A stretch of DNA of 64,000 bases from Macrobrachium rosenbergii (GCF_040412425.1 NC_089763.1:54446087-54510086); one strand, 5' to 3'. Positions 25,001 through 39,560 are shown, counted from the first letter of the stretch. Notes: generated by a model from the letters alone, not told the origin. A program made the numbers and translations.

Positions 25001-25500
25001 AATGTAAAGAATTATACTCTTAGATAAAAGATATATAAAATAGTCATTTCCATAAACTGGACATTACAGACGTCATGAAATGCAATCAGATATTACTGTA
25101 CGCAGAAGTAAACACACCGTTTCACTACCAAATGAGCAATGAAGTTAGAGAATAAATAAGTAGATAAATACCTAACCTTCTGAGAATCATTCGAGAACTC
25201 TCTCTTTTCTTCGCTTGATATCATAACCTCTTGACATATTCTTTATGGCTTCGCATTTCCCAGAATTCATAGCGATCCATTATCGCAAATCGCTTGATAT
25301 AATACATTCGCCCGCATTCCAAATCTAGTCAATCTCTTATCTGTTCCTTTTAACATTATGGCAACGAATGATTACAAAAAGGATCGATCGGAAAGACTTT
25401 CGGCTCCTGTGATACTGTTTCATATTTCAAAAAGCTTCGTCGATTCCCCAGATGGGTTTGTTCATCATCATCATCTTAGTATAATGAGAAAATCTATTAA
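22002..25500. other. Unassigned stretch
   Basis: No coding family, RNA or repeat was recognised on either strand. Open frames at 22048-22320 (-) and 24557-24748 (+) lack any motif. Confidence 0.4.
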
Positions 25501-25640
25501 GCTTTTCTGATATGATGAAGGGAAGAAGAAGGAAGAGGAGGGGAGGGGGGAGGATGAGTATGAGGAGGAGGAGGAGGAAGAGGAGGAGGAGGAGGAGGAT
25601 GGAGAAGATGAGGCGGAGGAGAAAGTAGGGCGGGGAATGG
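25501..25640. repeat. Purine-rich GGA/GAA tract
   Basis: The plus strand is almost entirely G and A (GGAGGAGGAGGAAGAGGAGG and similar). This is an imperfect triplet repeat capable of triplex formation. Confidence 0.85.
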
Positions 25641-26317
25641 GGAGAGGTGCTTTGCAAGATAATGAGAAGGAGGCAGAAGCAAAGAGCTTTTCCGTACCCC
25701 CAACCGATGTCTTTTCTTATGCCGAAATTTTCTTCCTCGTCTCTTTTCAAAAATTCTATTTTAGATTTGGCAGTACACTTGATGAAGGCTAAAATCCCTC
25801 CTCTAACAAGATCTTAATTAATGTTTTCCGAAAGAGGACACAGCCACCATCAATCAAGGATGTTTAGTAAGAGAAACTGATTAAGATCAATCAAGTGTCT
25901 CATTTTTCTTTACCAACTTCATTTGTTGTACCTGGTGGGCTACGTCCGATTACTTCAACTCCCATATCGAACAACTAGCTTTGCTTTGATCAGAGGAAAC
26001 CAAGCTTTCCACGCATTTAAATACATGAAAGTACCCGTTTGACTTTGATAGGGCCAGGAGGAGAATCCCAATTTTTTTTATGGTTGTTTATCTATTGAAG
26101 TTTGCTCAAAAAGACTGAAATATCGAAATCTGTAGAGAACCTTTGAAAAAGTTAAAGGGAAATAAAGCATTCAGCAAATGACGGTAAATGGAAAAGTAAC
26201 GGTTTTTGTTTTGATAGTGCAGCGTCGGTAAAGGTAGCATCTTGGCAAGAAATATTGAACGTTGTGTTGAAATGACCATCCGGAGAATCTTTCTCGTTTC
26301 TCAAATTTTCTTGGCTT
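25641..26317. other. Unassigned stretch
   Basis: Nothing recognised. Confidence 0.4.
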
Positions 26318-26626
26318 GGAATGCAGTATAAAATTTAGGCCAAAGGCCAAGCGTTGGTCCCTATGAGGCCATTCAGCATTGAAAGGAAAATTGAGAGTAG
26401 AAAGGCTTTAAAGTTGTAACAGGAAGAAAACGTCGCAGTTGCTCTATGAAATAATTGATAGGAGAACCCGGGTGGAAAGTATAGTGGAAGAAAGAGAATA
26501 TGAACTGAGGTACATTAAAAGGAATGAAAGGGGTTGTAGCTAGTGGTCGAAGGGGCGATGAAAAGAACCTTAAGCAATGCCTACTGTGCATCGTGTGAGG
26601 TACACCGGCGGCCCTATCCCCCTACT
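26318..26626 (+). repeat. Dispersed decapod-type repeat, ~300 bp
   Basis: The blocks TTAGGCCAAAGGCCAAGCG, GAGGCCATTCAGC, TGTAACAGGAAGAAAACGTC, GGAAGAAAGAGAATATGAAC and AAGAACCTTAAGCAATGCCT occur in the order of a short interspersed repeat I recall from shrimp sequences. No coding or clear tRNA head is visible. A similarity search of decapod genomes would confirm its copy number. Confidence 0.55.
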
Positions 26627-29600
26627 CAAGGCTTAGAAACTTTGAAACTTTTATGTATGGGTGAAAACTACTAAGTATCATTGTTCCCGTTACCCAGGTT
26701 ATGTCCTAGTTTTTCTTGCAGGTAATGGTAACAGGAAAAAGGAAAGAAAATAGGAAGCAAGCTGCCTTTCTCCAATATGCCTATCAGGCTGTTGCATGAA
26801 TTTTCTTCACCTGATGGCCTCAGCAGCCAGTTTTATTCACAGTGTTTCAGCAAAAGTAAGACATGTGATACCAAATGAAATCATTTTTATTTCTCGAATG
26901 GACAGGAAAATCTCTATATTATCCCTGCATATTCCAATACACTGCCGCGGAGTCTATCAAAGATTTAATTCCAAGTCATCTTAATGGGAGTGCAAAGCTT
27001 GTTACGCCAACAGCTGGTAATGCTGATATACAACTTTTTATTAGTATTTGGGACTTCTCTCCCCGAAATATTCCTCCTCGGTCTTAAAGGCCGCTCCCAT
27101 TATTAAAGCAGAGCTTAGTTGAAGCATGTATTGGATGTACATAACTGAGAATCCTATTTTGTTAGCGTAACAACTTTATTAGGTAATATTTCGTCAAAAC
27201 GCTTGAATAGCTGAAATTGACACATGAGTCCATGTCAGAAATTGTGATTAAAAAACTGTTATAGACCTGATGTGCAAAAGTCATAATATCTCGATGACTG
27301 AAAATTTTATATCCTTGAAAGAACTTCTGCCTTAAGAAAGAAGAAATTTTATTCTGCTGCATACCATAAATATTCAAATCTCCTCTTAATATCAGTTTTA
27401 GTGTAAATAGGTGATGAATAGCTTACTATTGTGGGGAAAGAGAAGATCCGCTATTCCAGTATATTATGCTACCAGAGAAGCCAGTTTATGGAGGATGAGC
27501 AAATGAAAAGTAAAGCCGGTGTACTGGTTGGCGTTAGACCAGGCAGTGATCTGTATCAAAAAGACAATGTCTTTGTCTTCCTTGCGCTTCGCGAAAGGAG
27601 AGAGAAAGATAACCGAAATCACCAAAATATTTTTATTCAGGAGAAACTAGTCAATTGGAAGCATTTAGTGGTTTTTTTTTTTTTTTTTTTTTTTGGTACA
27701 ATGATAAATTCTTGTTAGCGTAATCCGACGTACTTATAAGTAAAACACGAAGTGAATGAATAAAGGAAAAAACCGAATAGCGAAAAAAAAGCAACTTACA
27801 AAATTCCATTCAGGTGAGATGTGGCAAATAAAATCATATCTCAAACTGAAGACATTAAGAAAAACCCATTATTCTGCCAAGGAACAATATTTGGAGACCG
27901 TTAGCTACGGACAATTTAATTCGCGGAGTGTTTATAAAGCCTGGATATTTACCGAGATAAAAGCACGTAAGCACCACAGTTTACTTAGGCGGGGAGAGGG
28001 ATTTCTCCGCAGGGAAGCAGCAGGTAATGCTTGCCTCGTTTTATAGTGATTAAAGATGAAGATCCTTCGCGAATCACAAGACAGGGTCAGTGGCCACTTA
28101 CCGAAATTAAAAGATCCGTATTCGGCCTCGCTGCTGAGGTTGCATGAGGTGCATTGTAGTGTGTTAGCCTAAAAAGGAAGAAGGAAAAGAGCCCCGTCTT
28201 CGAAACCATCCAAGACTCGAACAAGCGAGTCTTGAAAAGGCGCTGGATTTCTAATGGATCTCTTGATTAAGAAGGTTAGTTTTGAATATAGTATATGAAA
28301 TTCGAAAATTCATCTCTTGGGAAATATTCATTATTGAACATCACAGACGTCTGTTCATCATGTCCTATACATGGAACATTAAGTTTGTCAAAAAAATGAA
28401 GAAATAACATATGTTACAAAAAGAAAATACAAGTCATTGTCTGTGTGTACTCAAAGAGGTCAATGGATAATTAGCAGGAAATCGGGACAAAGAGTGAAAT
28501 TGCTTATTATTACATAAAACGACTGTAGGAAACAAACAAGTACAGTCAAGAAAAGCAAAAGTAATCTGAAATAGAAAACAAAATCCAATTCAACCAGCAT
28601 TCAAAAATAAAAATTTTCATAATTCTGACGGAATCACGAATCGATTTAGAGCCAAAGAAAATTCAGCTCCCTTTTTTTTCATTAGCAACATAGGGTATGG
28701 AATTACAATTATCATATTTCTTTACCAACTGAGGATACTACGGCTTGGTCCGCAAATTCTTATAGTTGTCCTTAGCTTCCTCTGTTTAGCAGGTATTTCT
28801 TCTACATGGGGTTTGTAACCCTATGCTGGATGCTGATATGCCTTGGCACATAATGGAACAGCGACTTATCTACTGGCACTTCTCAAGTGATGGCCTAGTA
28901 GCGCAACTTACTGGTGATTAACTCGTAAAGCATGTACGTATCTTCAATAACATTTCCAGTAAATTCGTTTACAGGACACCCTTTTTCTTATATCATTTAC
29001 CTTTAGGACTCTGCTGGACTTAATTAAACCTCTTGTTTCCGCTCTTGATAGTTTAGGGTACTTGACAGAGGCTAGCACATGGTTCTGTTGGCAAAATTTC
29101 CTCGTGTGCTTTTGTTCATTTTTGCTGTTAAATCGTCAGCCACTTGTGCTTGACTAGATTACTGCAAGTATGTTTTTACCTTATGGGGAAATTTTGCTCA
29201 GTTCTCTGCCTCTTGTACTGTTAACTGAGCCTCTGTTCACTTATATTCATCATGGTTCTACTTTATCGTTGACGATATAACCTGTCTCCTCTGCATGCCT
29301 CCAATAATAACTTAACACTCCATACTTCATCTGCATGCAGTACATCGCTGCTGCTAACCTGTACTGTTGCACACTGAGATAAACTGTTCTGCAGTGTGTA
29401 TGAAATCAGATCTTGTTCGCAGTTAGGAATGAAAATCTTAATACTAAATTAGGTTTGTTTTCTTCCTTATAGAATCAGGCTTTTTTTCTATACGGTTTCC
29501 AGATCTCCATTTCCTTTTACTAATATTAAGATATATAGCATCGCTTATTAATAAATACTTTCGGTGTTTAAATATGTTTTTGAGAGATCTTATGCTGAAC

Positions 29601-31264
29601 ATGGCCAAGTCTAGTCAGCCATCTGGCTTTGTCCTCCTTCGTGCGTCAGTTCAAGCGTCGCCATCTCTTCAGCATACCCTGTTTATTGTTTCTTTCCAAC
29701 TCTTATGTGCCACAAAATATCCCCAGGCCACCTGCTCCAATGTTTACGATACTGTCGTAAGAAATCCTTAATTTTCTGGCTCGGGTACTGTTTCGTAGTC
29801 ACTTCTTTCCTGCAAAACCCCATGCCTGTGTCTTACCTTTCTTTTGTAGGGAAGAGTTCACTTATTTTATTTCGGGATTAAGCATTCTTAAATCATTCTT
29901 ATAGTTTTGTATTGTTTCCCCTTGGCCCCGGACATCCGAAAGAGCGTTACTTTACTTTTTATATAAATATTCAGACATGCAATTGTGAAATAACTCTAAC
30001 TTGCGTAAATCGGACCTGAACTGTACAGAAACTGGCGACTTCTCTCACTGTCACTAAACGATTATGAGAAAAACAGACAACTACGAATTGGTAAGCAAAT
30101 ATTTTCCGGCTTAAAAGTTTTCGTTTTAAATCTGATGTTTTTAATACTCATGCGTAAATCAAAAAGACTTCGCAATGTTTACGCTTTTCTCGCTTCACAT
30201 TTAAGTTTTCAAGTCGCTGGCATCCCACCTCATACTCTCTTCAGTTTAAACGTCTTCATTTAAGATGTCCGCAGATTCGTGAAATGAAGACTTACTTGAA
30301 CCTTTAATGGAAGGCATTATTTTTCTGCGTGAGAAGTGGCAAGATAAAATTTTGTTTCAAACTTTAGATGGATCTGTCGTGTGTGTCGAAGAGACATCAA
30401 TCATTCAGGACGTTGTTCAGGTTAAATCAACTTTTCCAACATAACAAATCGGCTTTAAAACTTCTAAAGAATGATGACAGTGACTTGGGAAATGATCTTA
30501 CCTCTTCGCTGCCTTGTAATTTGATATTTTCCAAAACTAGACTGTGTTGTCGCAAAACATGATGGCATACTTTGTTGAACTCTCGCGTTAGAAGCTTGCA
30601 GAAGAGCTGAACTGAAGATAGATGAAATAAATCTATGAAATTTACGGACTTCTTCATGAAAAGATGGAGAGTCGGATGAAATATAGTGGCATCTTTGCGG
30701 ATGGAAATTTATCAGATGTTAATGATCACTCATCGGGAAGAAACAGCCTCAGATATCGAAATTCAGTTCTTAATTTTGCACGTATATTACCCATTTAGAA
30801 GAAAAAAAATCCTCTTACATAGAAAAAAATTCAGCATAAAAGTCACAGAGTTGTCGATAATTATTGGTCTTGGGGGTATTTTACACATCTTGTACGAAAT
30901 AGACTATTAAGTATTCTTAGCACTGGTCGTGTGCATTTTGAATGAGCAAACTTTATTCCTTGTGGTAGAAAACGATGTAAAGAGAAAAATTAAATATATA
31001 CTCCTTCTGGAAATTAAAACACAATATCGGTAGGTAGAGGATCGTAAAGAATTCTGGAGGGCCTGGGTGATTCCGGACTAGATGGCGAACCAAGCCTTTG
31101 GTCCTCAGATGGATAATATTCCTCTAGTGGATTAAGTTGATCTACCATATATCAGATGTGAGCTGATGATATCTTTGAATACATCTGTCAGGGGATATAA
31201 ATGTTAAGGGGGAACCGTTTTAAAAATCTAGTGTAGATAAACTGAGTTGTTCTATATAGTTTAA
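26627..31264. other. Unassigned stretch, 4.6 kb
   Basis: This is the longest part without an identifiable element. A T19 run lies near 27672-27693. A hairpin, CAAGACTCG-AACAAG-CGAGTCTTG, lies at 28211-28234. Open frames (27431-27718, 27756-28046) show no family motif and end in low-complexity sequence. No splice-flanked exon could be argued. Confidence 0.4.
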
Positions 31265-31520
<256 letters not shown>

Positions 31521-31722
31521 ATATACCTATCGTATATATACTTAAGACCTATCGCTTGAACTTGCGATGTCTTGAAATGACATAGAGTTGGAGGAAGAAG
31601 TAAATCGAGAAGATGACTTGACCCTGAGGAGGCGTGGAAATACGCAGCGCTAGGTCAACTTATCGTTTTATTCCTTCCTTTAGCTCTATGAATACTATTT
31701 ATATATATATATATATATATAT

Positions 31723-33216
31723 CTATAGTATTTGTGTTCGTCATTTTTTCGACGTCACTTTAACATCAATCAATCAGTTCTAAACATATAAGAATTCGCC
31801 ACTTTCTGTACAGTACCTCCAGTATAATTAGACGTATGTGAATTTTTGGTTTTAGTACTCGTAATATATCTTTACAGAAAATACACGTATTACTCAGTCC
31901 TCTGTGTATTAATTTTTTTAGATAAAAAAACTCCTTCTCGAGCCTCAATAGTTTCTTAACATTATAAATATAAAAAGTAGACCACTGTTTTTACAGGAGA
32001 AGTCCAGTGGGACAGGAAATTCCGTGCTCCTATCAATAAAGACCTGAAAGAAAAAATAAAAGAATGAACGATAAAAAACAAAGGATTTAATCCCGGAGGA
32101 GGTGATAGACAAGCCACTTGGAAGGAAGGGGGTTCTGGGACTCAGGGGAAACAAATGGGTTAGAATCCTATTGTCCAGGTTGGGTGTAGAGGTAGAGAAA
32201 TCTTCCCGGCACCAATAGCAAGAGGTCTGCTTCCCTCCTCTCAGTGAGTCAGGATCTTCCGACGTGGGAGGGAGGAGGACTCTCCTGTGACTCATTGTAA
32301 GAACGCACGATATTATACTTAAAAGAAAGGGCAAAATTCAAACAGAAAAGAAACTCCAGAGTTCATTAGTCGATTCGATTCTGATTCCATCCCGTTAAGA
32401 AGATATGCAAAAGGTTAAATGATTCTAGTATGAATAATACCCTAAATAAGTGCAGCTAACTAAAGACCAAACCTGTATTCTATTTCTTTTAATCTAGCGA
32501 AAATGCACTTCAAAGTGGGCGGGAGCTTGACGATGATTGGTTGAATGTGACTTGTCCGAATAATATCCTTATGTTTCATACAAGTACTTGGTGACCTGAT
32601 GAAAGCTTGTTTAATAACCTAAATTTTTCCTCTCAAATATATGTTGTGTCTCTTAATAATATCGAGGTGAGAGATTACGAAAAAATGTTTTCAATAAATC
32701 CAAAAGTAATTAGAAGGGTCGCCAAAGTCAACGTCTTGAAATGTGTTTCGGATGCACAGTTTTTCATGCCGAAATTTTTATGTATTTTCCATACATTTTA
32801 ACGAAGATTAGAACAAAACACGCCAAATATTATAAGAAAATATGTAATTATAAGCATTGTATAAAGACTGGATTATGCTTAAAACGAAAAACGAACAGTA
32901 GTTTTCTTGGTTTAGAACCTTTCAAAAACTCAGTAAGCACTCGATAGCAGTGTTATGTTATTTTGGAATCTGTTAGAGATTATATCCGCAGTTCAGTACT
33001 TCTATGTCTCGTTTTACAGGTACGCAACCAAATGCTCATATCAATCATAATTCTTCTTGATATTTGATAGGAAGATGGAATAAGTAGGTATAGCACAAAA
33101 GTCTAAAATATAGACCTATCTTGCACCGGCCATTTGCATATATACAAATTAGCTTATAAAAACAGGCTTAGTATTAATTATAACACACAGTTATATAGAA
33201 TTCACTGACATCAATT
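31723..33216. other. Unassigned stretch
   Basis: No recognisable gene or element. Confidence 0.4.
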
Positions 33217-33223
33217 TTTTTAT

Positions 33224-33358
33224 ATGACTTGAATGGGACCAGATTATTTTCGGTTTGGGAAACATGCTAGGCCTAAGCTACCGTGCTCTCACCATGTCTC
33301 TCACACATTTATATATATAAATAAAAATAATCACACATTTATATATAAATCATACATT

Positions 33359-33448
<90 letters not shown>

Positions 33449-33532
33449 TTCCCACAGATGGGGCAAGAACACATAACCTAGACCTAGCACGTCTCCCAAA
33501 CTGAAAATAGTTTTGTCCCATCAAAATCATTT
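33224..33532. repeat. Inverted repeat (~75-bp arms) around a (TA)n(TG)n core
   Basis: The left arm (33224-33300) contains ATGGGACC, TTTTCGGTTTGGGAAAC and TGCTAGGCCTA. The right arm (33458-33532), reverse complemented, reads the same blocks with substitutions. Between them lie (TA)n at 33362-33421 and (TG)n at 33422-33448. Confidence 0.82.
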
Positions 33533-33549
33533 TATATACAGTAGCCTGT

Positions 33550-34095
33550 ATATGTTAACGGCCCGGGTTCGAGGGCCATCTTTTTATTGGTGTATCTGTT
33601 TGAAGAACAGAATTAAACATCTCACTTTTCTTGAGATGTCTCTGGTAGTCGTGGCTCTTTCCATGGGTCAGCAGATCCCTTCTCCTTCGTCTTAGGACTC
33701 TCACTGAACCCATCTTTACACAAAGGCCTACTGAAATGAGACACTGATATACAAAACTAGACTTTATTGACAAATTTAACGAAAGTGATTTAGCAAAGGT
33801 TACGGTCATGAAATGCAGTGATTCTCACATAACTAGAGGAGAAACTGTTTCACAAGCAAGTAGAATAAGGATTCTATGCCAAGCAATACTAGTGATTAAC
33901 ATCATGGTCATCAAACAAAGTAATAAGGTCATAAAGACCACAATAAATGTCATATCGTGCCATAAGAGTAAAATACATCACTTCCAAATATTCGTCCCTC
34001 CTAGGACGATTTTCGAATACCTGTAGAAAGAAATACATCATTATAATAAAACCTGAAATTAATGTACATATTCAAGACAAAAAAAAAAATGTTAA
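33550..34095 (-). repeat. Dispersed ~540-bp repeat, copy 2 (solo-LTR-like)
   Basis: The reverse complement of this interval is collinear with 6604-7140. It includes the AATAAAGTCTAGTTTTG block and the CAGTGAGAG block. The extra downstream end reads TGGCCCTCGAACCCGGGC on the minus strand. That looks tRNA-related, but the TTCGA lies too close to the CCA-like end for a standard primer-binding site. The two copies differ at roughly one base in four to five by eye. Confidence 0.65.
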
Positions 34096-36849
34096 GTCTG
34101 GTATTACTTGGCAAAGTGCATATAAAAGAAGCAGTGGAGGAAAGCAGGATCCCGGTTTGTGGCAGAAACAGTCCTTCCCATGTAGAAGCACAGCACCTAG
34201 AGAGATATCTCATCTGTATCTCTCAGAGAATGAAAAAGGAAGATAATCGTTAAGTGAGGAACTGAGACATATGGAGAAACAAAATGCAAAATACCTTAAT
34301 GGCCTTTAAAGTTAGGAGATCACTAAAAGGGATAAAGTGAACTAAACTTATAGCGGTTGTTCTGCTTAAGCTACCATCCGGACAAGTTTCTAATGTAATT
34401 TTCATGAATTTTACGTTTGAGTGGGAGCTAATCTTTTGCAAATGTTGATGATTACACGTTTATTATTATGTATAGTGTGATTTGTTCCAATCTACGATCA
34501 AATTTGTGGAAAACGCATAAAAAGTTCGGCATGAAAAGCTGTATCCGAAACACATATGAAGACGTTGACTTCATAGTCTGTCAGCTCGGTATCATTTTTG
34601 AAAGAGGTATCATGTATTTGAGAGAGAAATTTAGGTTATCAAATAAGCTTTCTAGGGATAACCAAGAACTTACATGAAATATGAAGATGTTAATCGGACA
34701 TTGTACATTCAACCAACCCTCTACAAGCTGCAGCCCACTTTTAAGTATATTTTCAGTATTTAAAAAAAAAAAGAGTATAGAATAGGAATAATTTTTTTTT
34801 TTATTTTTTCCTTATTTGTGCATGATATATCTGACATTCTCAGTAGTCTGATTCAATTTCGTCTGTCCTGTTGTGCCATAGAAATCCTTCAGCAGAACAT
34901 TTTAAGTTGTAGTTATGGATTCCCTTTCTGTCAATGGTTGTCTGACTAGGGGATTACTTTCTTTCTCTTTGTTTTGAAAATGACTGTACAGTGTCAAGGA
35001 ATGCACCTGAGTATCTTGATAAATACAACATTTACTTATCGTTTAACCCATTTTATTATCTTAGTTCTGATTCTATTTACAGTTCTGTGCTCAGTTGTCT
35101 GTGGTAAGCATAAATAAATAATAAATAGATAATAAATTAATTGATAATAAATTGTAGTACAATCGTGTCACCTGACAGCGCGGCTTAATAATAGAATTCT
35201 AAAAAACAAGCAAACATCAAGGCTTACCACAGACCAGACACGAATTCATATCATGTGTCGAAAAATTTGCCTAAATTCAACCCTGTTATTAACATGGTTA
35301 GGTTTCAAACGCCAGGTTAATAAACTACACTAATTTTGGAGTGTTTGGATGCTTCAGGGCTGCGCTGAGAGTTTAATGTAGATAACCCTACTAAATATCT
35401 TTTATGCGCTGTAAAGTACTTTTTAAACAATATTTTTTATTCTACACATCTCTAAAGCTCTCTGTAACTCAATCATATCTTTGATAATATTCCACAGTAT
35501 TGAAGCTTAAACTGATAGGCATAGCTCTATAAAATCATTATGGATTATTTGTTGCCAGTTGAAGATAATCATATTTTACTAAGTGGATTCATCTGTTCCA
35601 TTCGCAAGGCTTCTTGATAGGCATTATTTTCTGGTCTCAGACTTTTTACTGTAAACTGCTCCGCTATTTTAATTCATGCGATGCTATTTTTCGATTATGT
35701 GGAGGTCTGGCAAAAGCGGAAAAATCAGCTTAATTTTGTCATTTAGCGCAATAGTTAAGAGCACAGTAGCGTATACGTGCCCTGACAGTCGTTAGTATTA
35801 AGTGTTATTGTCATCGTTTACCAACTATTTCGCAGACTATTTTTTTCAGCAGACAAAGCTGTTTGGTTCATCTTTTAAATTTTATTTAGAATTTAAATTA
35901 CAGGACTGGTTTAAACCACGCCTTTTATTTTACCGGATTTCATTTCCTCATATATTTTAATTATAAATACTTTTAATTTATTCTTTTATAAAAATGATGT
36001 GCATATACTTTAAGAAAGTTTGCTGCTTTAAAGGTAAGAAGGATTTGCCAAGGCATATCTACTCTTAAAACCTGAAATTGAGTAGATGCTCGGATTTGGA
36101 AAAATAAATTCAGGCACGGCAAGAAGGAAAAATAACAACTTGTTACGAGATGGAGCTTGCGGGCAGTCGCCATTCCGATGAATCTGATAATGTCTTGTAC
36201 TTTCTCATAAAAAGCTCCAAAAATCTTAGAAATCTATGTTATTCCTGCTTGATCTTCATTATATTTAGCAGTTCTTTCTTTGGTACTGAATGGTATGTTT
36301 ATAATGATCAAGAGTTACTCATAGGAAGTTAAGCTGAAAGAGCCAAGCAATTTTGCATATTCTGAAAAAATTATGATAACAAAGAAACTTGCAAGAAATG
36401 GTATACGGTCAATTTTCAATCCAGAGTTACGGAAAAAATATATATCGCCTTTGAAATGTTATTTCTTACAATATAAGAAGTTAAGAATTTAAGATAATGC
36501 CACCTTTTTTATTAATTGGGTGAAATATTTCGTTTGTGGATGACAGGTACTGTAGAAATATCAGCTGATAAAGGAAAATCAGGAGTTGCACTAAATAGTA
36601 TAAGAGTCATGAAAACCAGCTCTCAGAATAACAAGAACTGCTGAAGACAAAATACATAGGCAAACTCAGATCACATAAGAATGACTATGCAAACGGAAAC
36701 CGTCAAAAAGCTGAAACCAGAAGAGAAAATACTAATGGATGCATATGTGGAGGCCATTGCATGTCGGTTATGTTTACATATCCCAAAGTTTCATCCATAA
36801 TTCTTTTGCATTCTCTGATAAAAGGGAACAAATGTCGTTCGCTATGAGA

Positions 36850-36854
<5 letters not shown>
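34096..36854. other. Unassigned stretch
   Basis: No gene, RNA or repeat recognised. Confidence 0.4.

Positions 36855-36924
<70 letters not shown>
36855..36924. repeat. (GA)n microsatellite
   Basis: About 34 GA units with one AA interruption near the end. Confidence 0.97.
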
Positions 36925-37954
36925 TTTGATCATTAACAATATTTCTGATCAAAGTATGCAAAGTGTCCCACTGTGAAGTAAAATGTCAACATATTCCGAA
37001 AAATAAATCTTATAAATATTACACTGTAAAAATCGTCAGTGACTTATAGCAGTCAGTTTCATCCATAAGGTTGTTTTGGCCTGGCCTCTTAAAAGTGATA
37101 TAAAGTATGATTATTCTTTCGAAGCGTCTCATGATTCTTATTTCCCATGAGAATAGAACTATAATCAGAAGTATTTCTGAACTACTGAGCCTGCATTTTA
37201 TATCGTCGGTATTTTCTCCTCTCTTCTTAGATACGCTTTACGAAGATGTTCTAATTTCAGTTATTCTCTTCTTCCAAGGTTATATGAATTTCATCTATAA
37301 TAACAGCTGAAATTTCTTTTTAGGAAATTTGGAGCAAATTATGATGAATACTTGGCCTTTCTTTCTAGTGACCAACCTATTTCATAGGATGCTAAAAACG
37401 TAAAAAAATGAATGAAGGGATTTTTATTCTTCGGTCAACCACTCTCCATATCTCCAGACTGTTGTAGCTCAAGTGATGACTATTTCTCATTATATGACCC
37501 AGGTCAAATCATTGTTTCTTAGTTACGAATGATAATAAGAATAGGAAGCATGAATAGACCAATAAAAAAAAAAAACTTTAATCTCATCAACCTTATGCAT
37601 CATACTTCGTGCTAGCGGAAAAAGTTTGTTCAAAAATATTTGCAGCTTAAATGTTTGATTTTTTCCGTAAGGGTAAACAAAAATTTTAGAAGATTGGTTT
37701 TATCAGGAGTGGAAGCCAGACGATATGCTTACCGGTTAACTTAATCATTTCAGTTGATTTCCCCATGCAAAAAAACTGTCTCTTTGAAATGTTGAAAAAA
37801 TAATGTTGCAATTTTTCTGACCAGATAGAATTTTGAAAGTAAGAGTAACGACCGTTAACCCAGAAGCGGATTTCATGAAAGAAAATGAAAGCACTACGAT
37901 CTTAAAGAGAAGAAAACGAAACAAAAAACCAATTGAGTAAGTGAAAGATGGAAG
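36925..37954. other. Unassigned stretch
   Basis: Nothing recognised. Confidence 0.4.
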
Positions 37955-38020
37955 ATTTGGTTGGTCTAGAATTATTACACCTCAGAGACACGAGTCACAA
38001 GGAAACTTCCTCAAGTCATC
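37955..38020 (+). repeat. Partial third copy of the 6.6/33.6 kb dispersed repeat
   Basis: GATTTGGTTGGTCTAGAATT is followed at matching spacing by a GTCACAAGGAAACTTCCTC block. This corresponds to about 6797-6860 of copy 1. The similarity is short and divergent. Confidence 0.45.
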
Positions 38021-39560
38021 GTAAATCAGAATAAGATACATTTTCTCATTTTGGCTCTAGTCATCAACAGTACAGGTGTTATGCTGCTTCGGGCAGTATG
38101 TAAATACAAGCAGACAATAACCATCTTTTGTTGTATTAAATAGCATACAAATATAAGCAATTTTAGCATCACCACTTCAAGCATTAATTTCGATTTATTA
38201 CCTGACTTGTTCTTTAAGTCACTCATAAGTAATAAAGGTTTTTAAATCTGACCACTTTGACTCTTATCTGCATTTTCTTTCCTTCTCATGGTATCTCATA
38301 GGCTATCCCTAACTTTTCCTGTAGTCTGAAAACAGCCTGGAACCAAGCTCGGGAATTCTATCCCTGCTTCTTTTTTCCCGGAGTTCTTTATCACCATGCA
38401 TCCCCTCTCTCCTCTTGTTCTTAGTGCTGTGTGTCATTACCTTCACCTCCCCTTTTGGTTCCCTTTCCTTCGAAAGAACGTGCAAGCAGAATGGACTGCC
38501 TATTATGTTTCACTGTATCACATAAACAATGGTAATGACAATTTCTTTCGGAACATTTTCTTCAGTATAGATATTGGCGCGCACATAGATATTGCTCGTT
38601 CAGACTTTTGAATGACAGCTATTGCGATATCCATTTGTCACAAACTGTGCCATTACAATTTACCTTTTACTGAAATAGTGGTCGAATTAATCATATTTTA
38701 CATGGCCAGTTTATATATACAATTAACAAGGAAAGGTATATACCTTTCAGTCCTCTTTTCAACGAGCGTTTGAAACATTGGTTATGATCTCGATAACTTT
38801 TTTTGAATATTTTTGCCTTCCAGTTCCCTTGCTTGTATGATACTCGAAATTTTACATATACATACGAAGCACACACATGTAAGAGCATGTGCTTTATAAC
38901 AATTCCTATTTTCCCTTTCTTAACACTAGCAGTTTGGAGGTATTCAACGACAGTTACACCACACAACAAAAACACCTAAACCTAAACAACGACAACCGGA
39001 ACTCCTGTATCTGCCTTCACACCCGTCGCCCACCCATTTCCCTTTTCCACCTCACCACCACCCATAACATCCTTGGCCCACCCGAAAAAAAAGAAAAAAA
39101 AAAAGAGCTGAGGTGTTTAATCCAGCCTTAAATGGTTTGTCCTTAATGAGCGCAAGATAAGAGAGATAAGGGACTTTACAGGTTAATAAACTTGGGGGGA
39201 ATTAAGGCGAAGTCTGTTATCAGACGAATATAATGGTCACCAACATTTAAAAAATCGCGTCGTCTATTTTCCGAAAGGGTCGTTTGGCCTAACTAATTGC
39301 TCTGGAATACGACAGCAAACAGAAATTCTCAGATGACTTGGCTCGAGAACGACTCCTTGCATTCATTTCAAAAACCAAGAATTAGAAGATAAGCTCGATT
39401 TAAGGAGAGAAACTGCTGGCGTCGTCTTTTCGCCTCCATCATCCCTGACGGCGGTTCATGGACGCCCCCCGCGCTCCCTTTTCTCTTCCTGCCGTTTTGA
39501 TGCCGAATGTGCTTTATCGCTAATTCCCGCATATCATTACTGCAGACACACAGGCAGAAA
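38021..39560. other. Unassigned stretch
   Basis: No gene. A-rich (about 39085-39108) and C-rich (about 39462-39473) patches only. Confidence 0.4.

Noticed and set aside
25427..25750. Proline/leucine-rich frames around 25.5 kb
   Set aside because: Translation of the GGA/GAA purine tract; low complexity.
33540..33570. tRNA-like GGGTTCGAGGGCCA, considered as a tRNA gene or a retroelement primer-binding site
   Set aside because: The TTCGA is too close to the CCA-like end for a T arm plus acceptor stem, and no D or anticodon arm is present.
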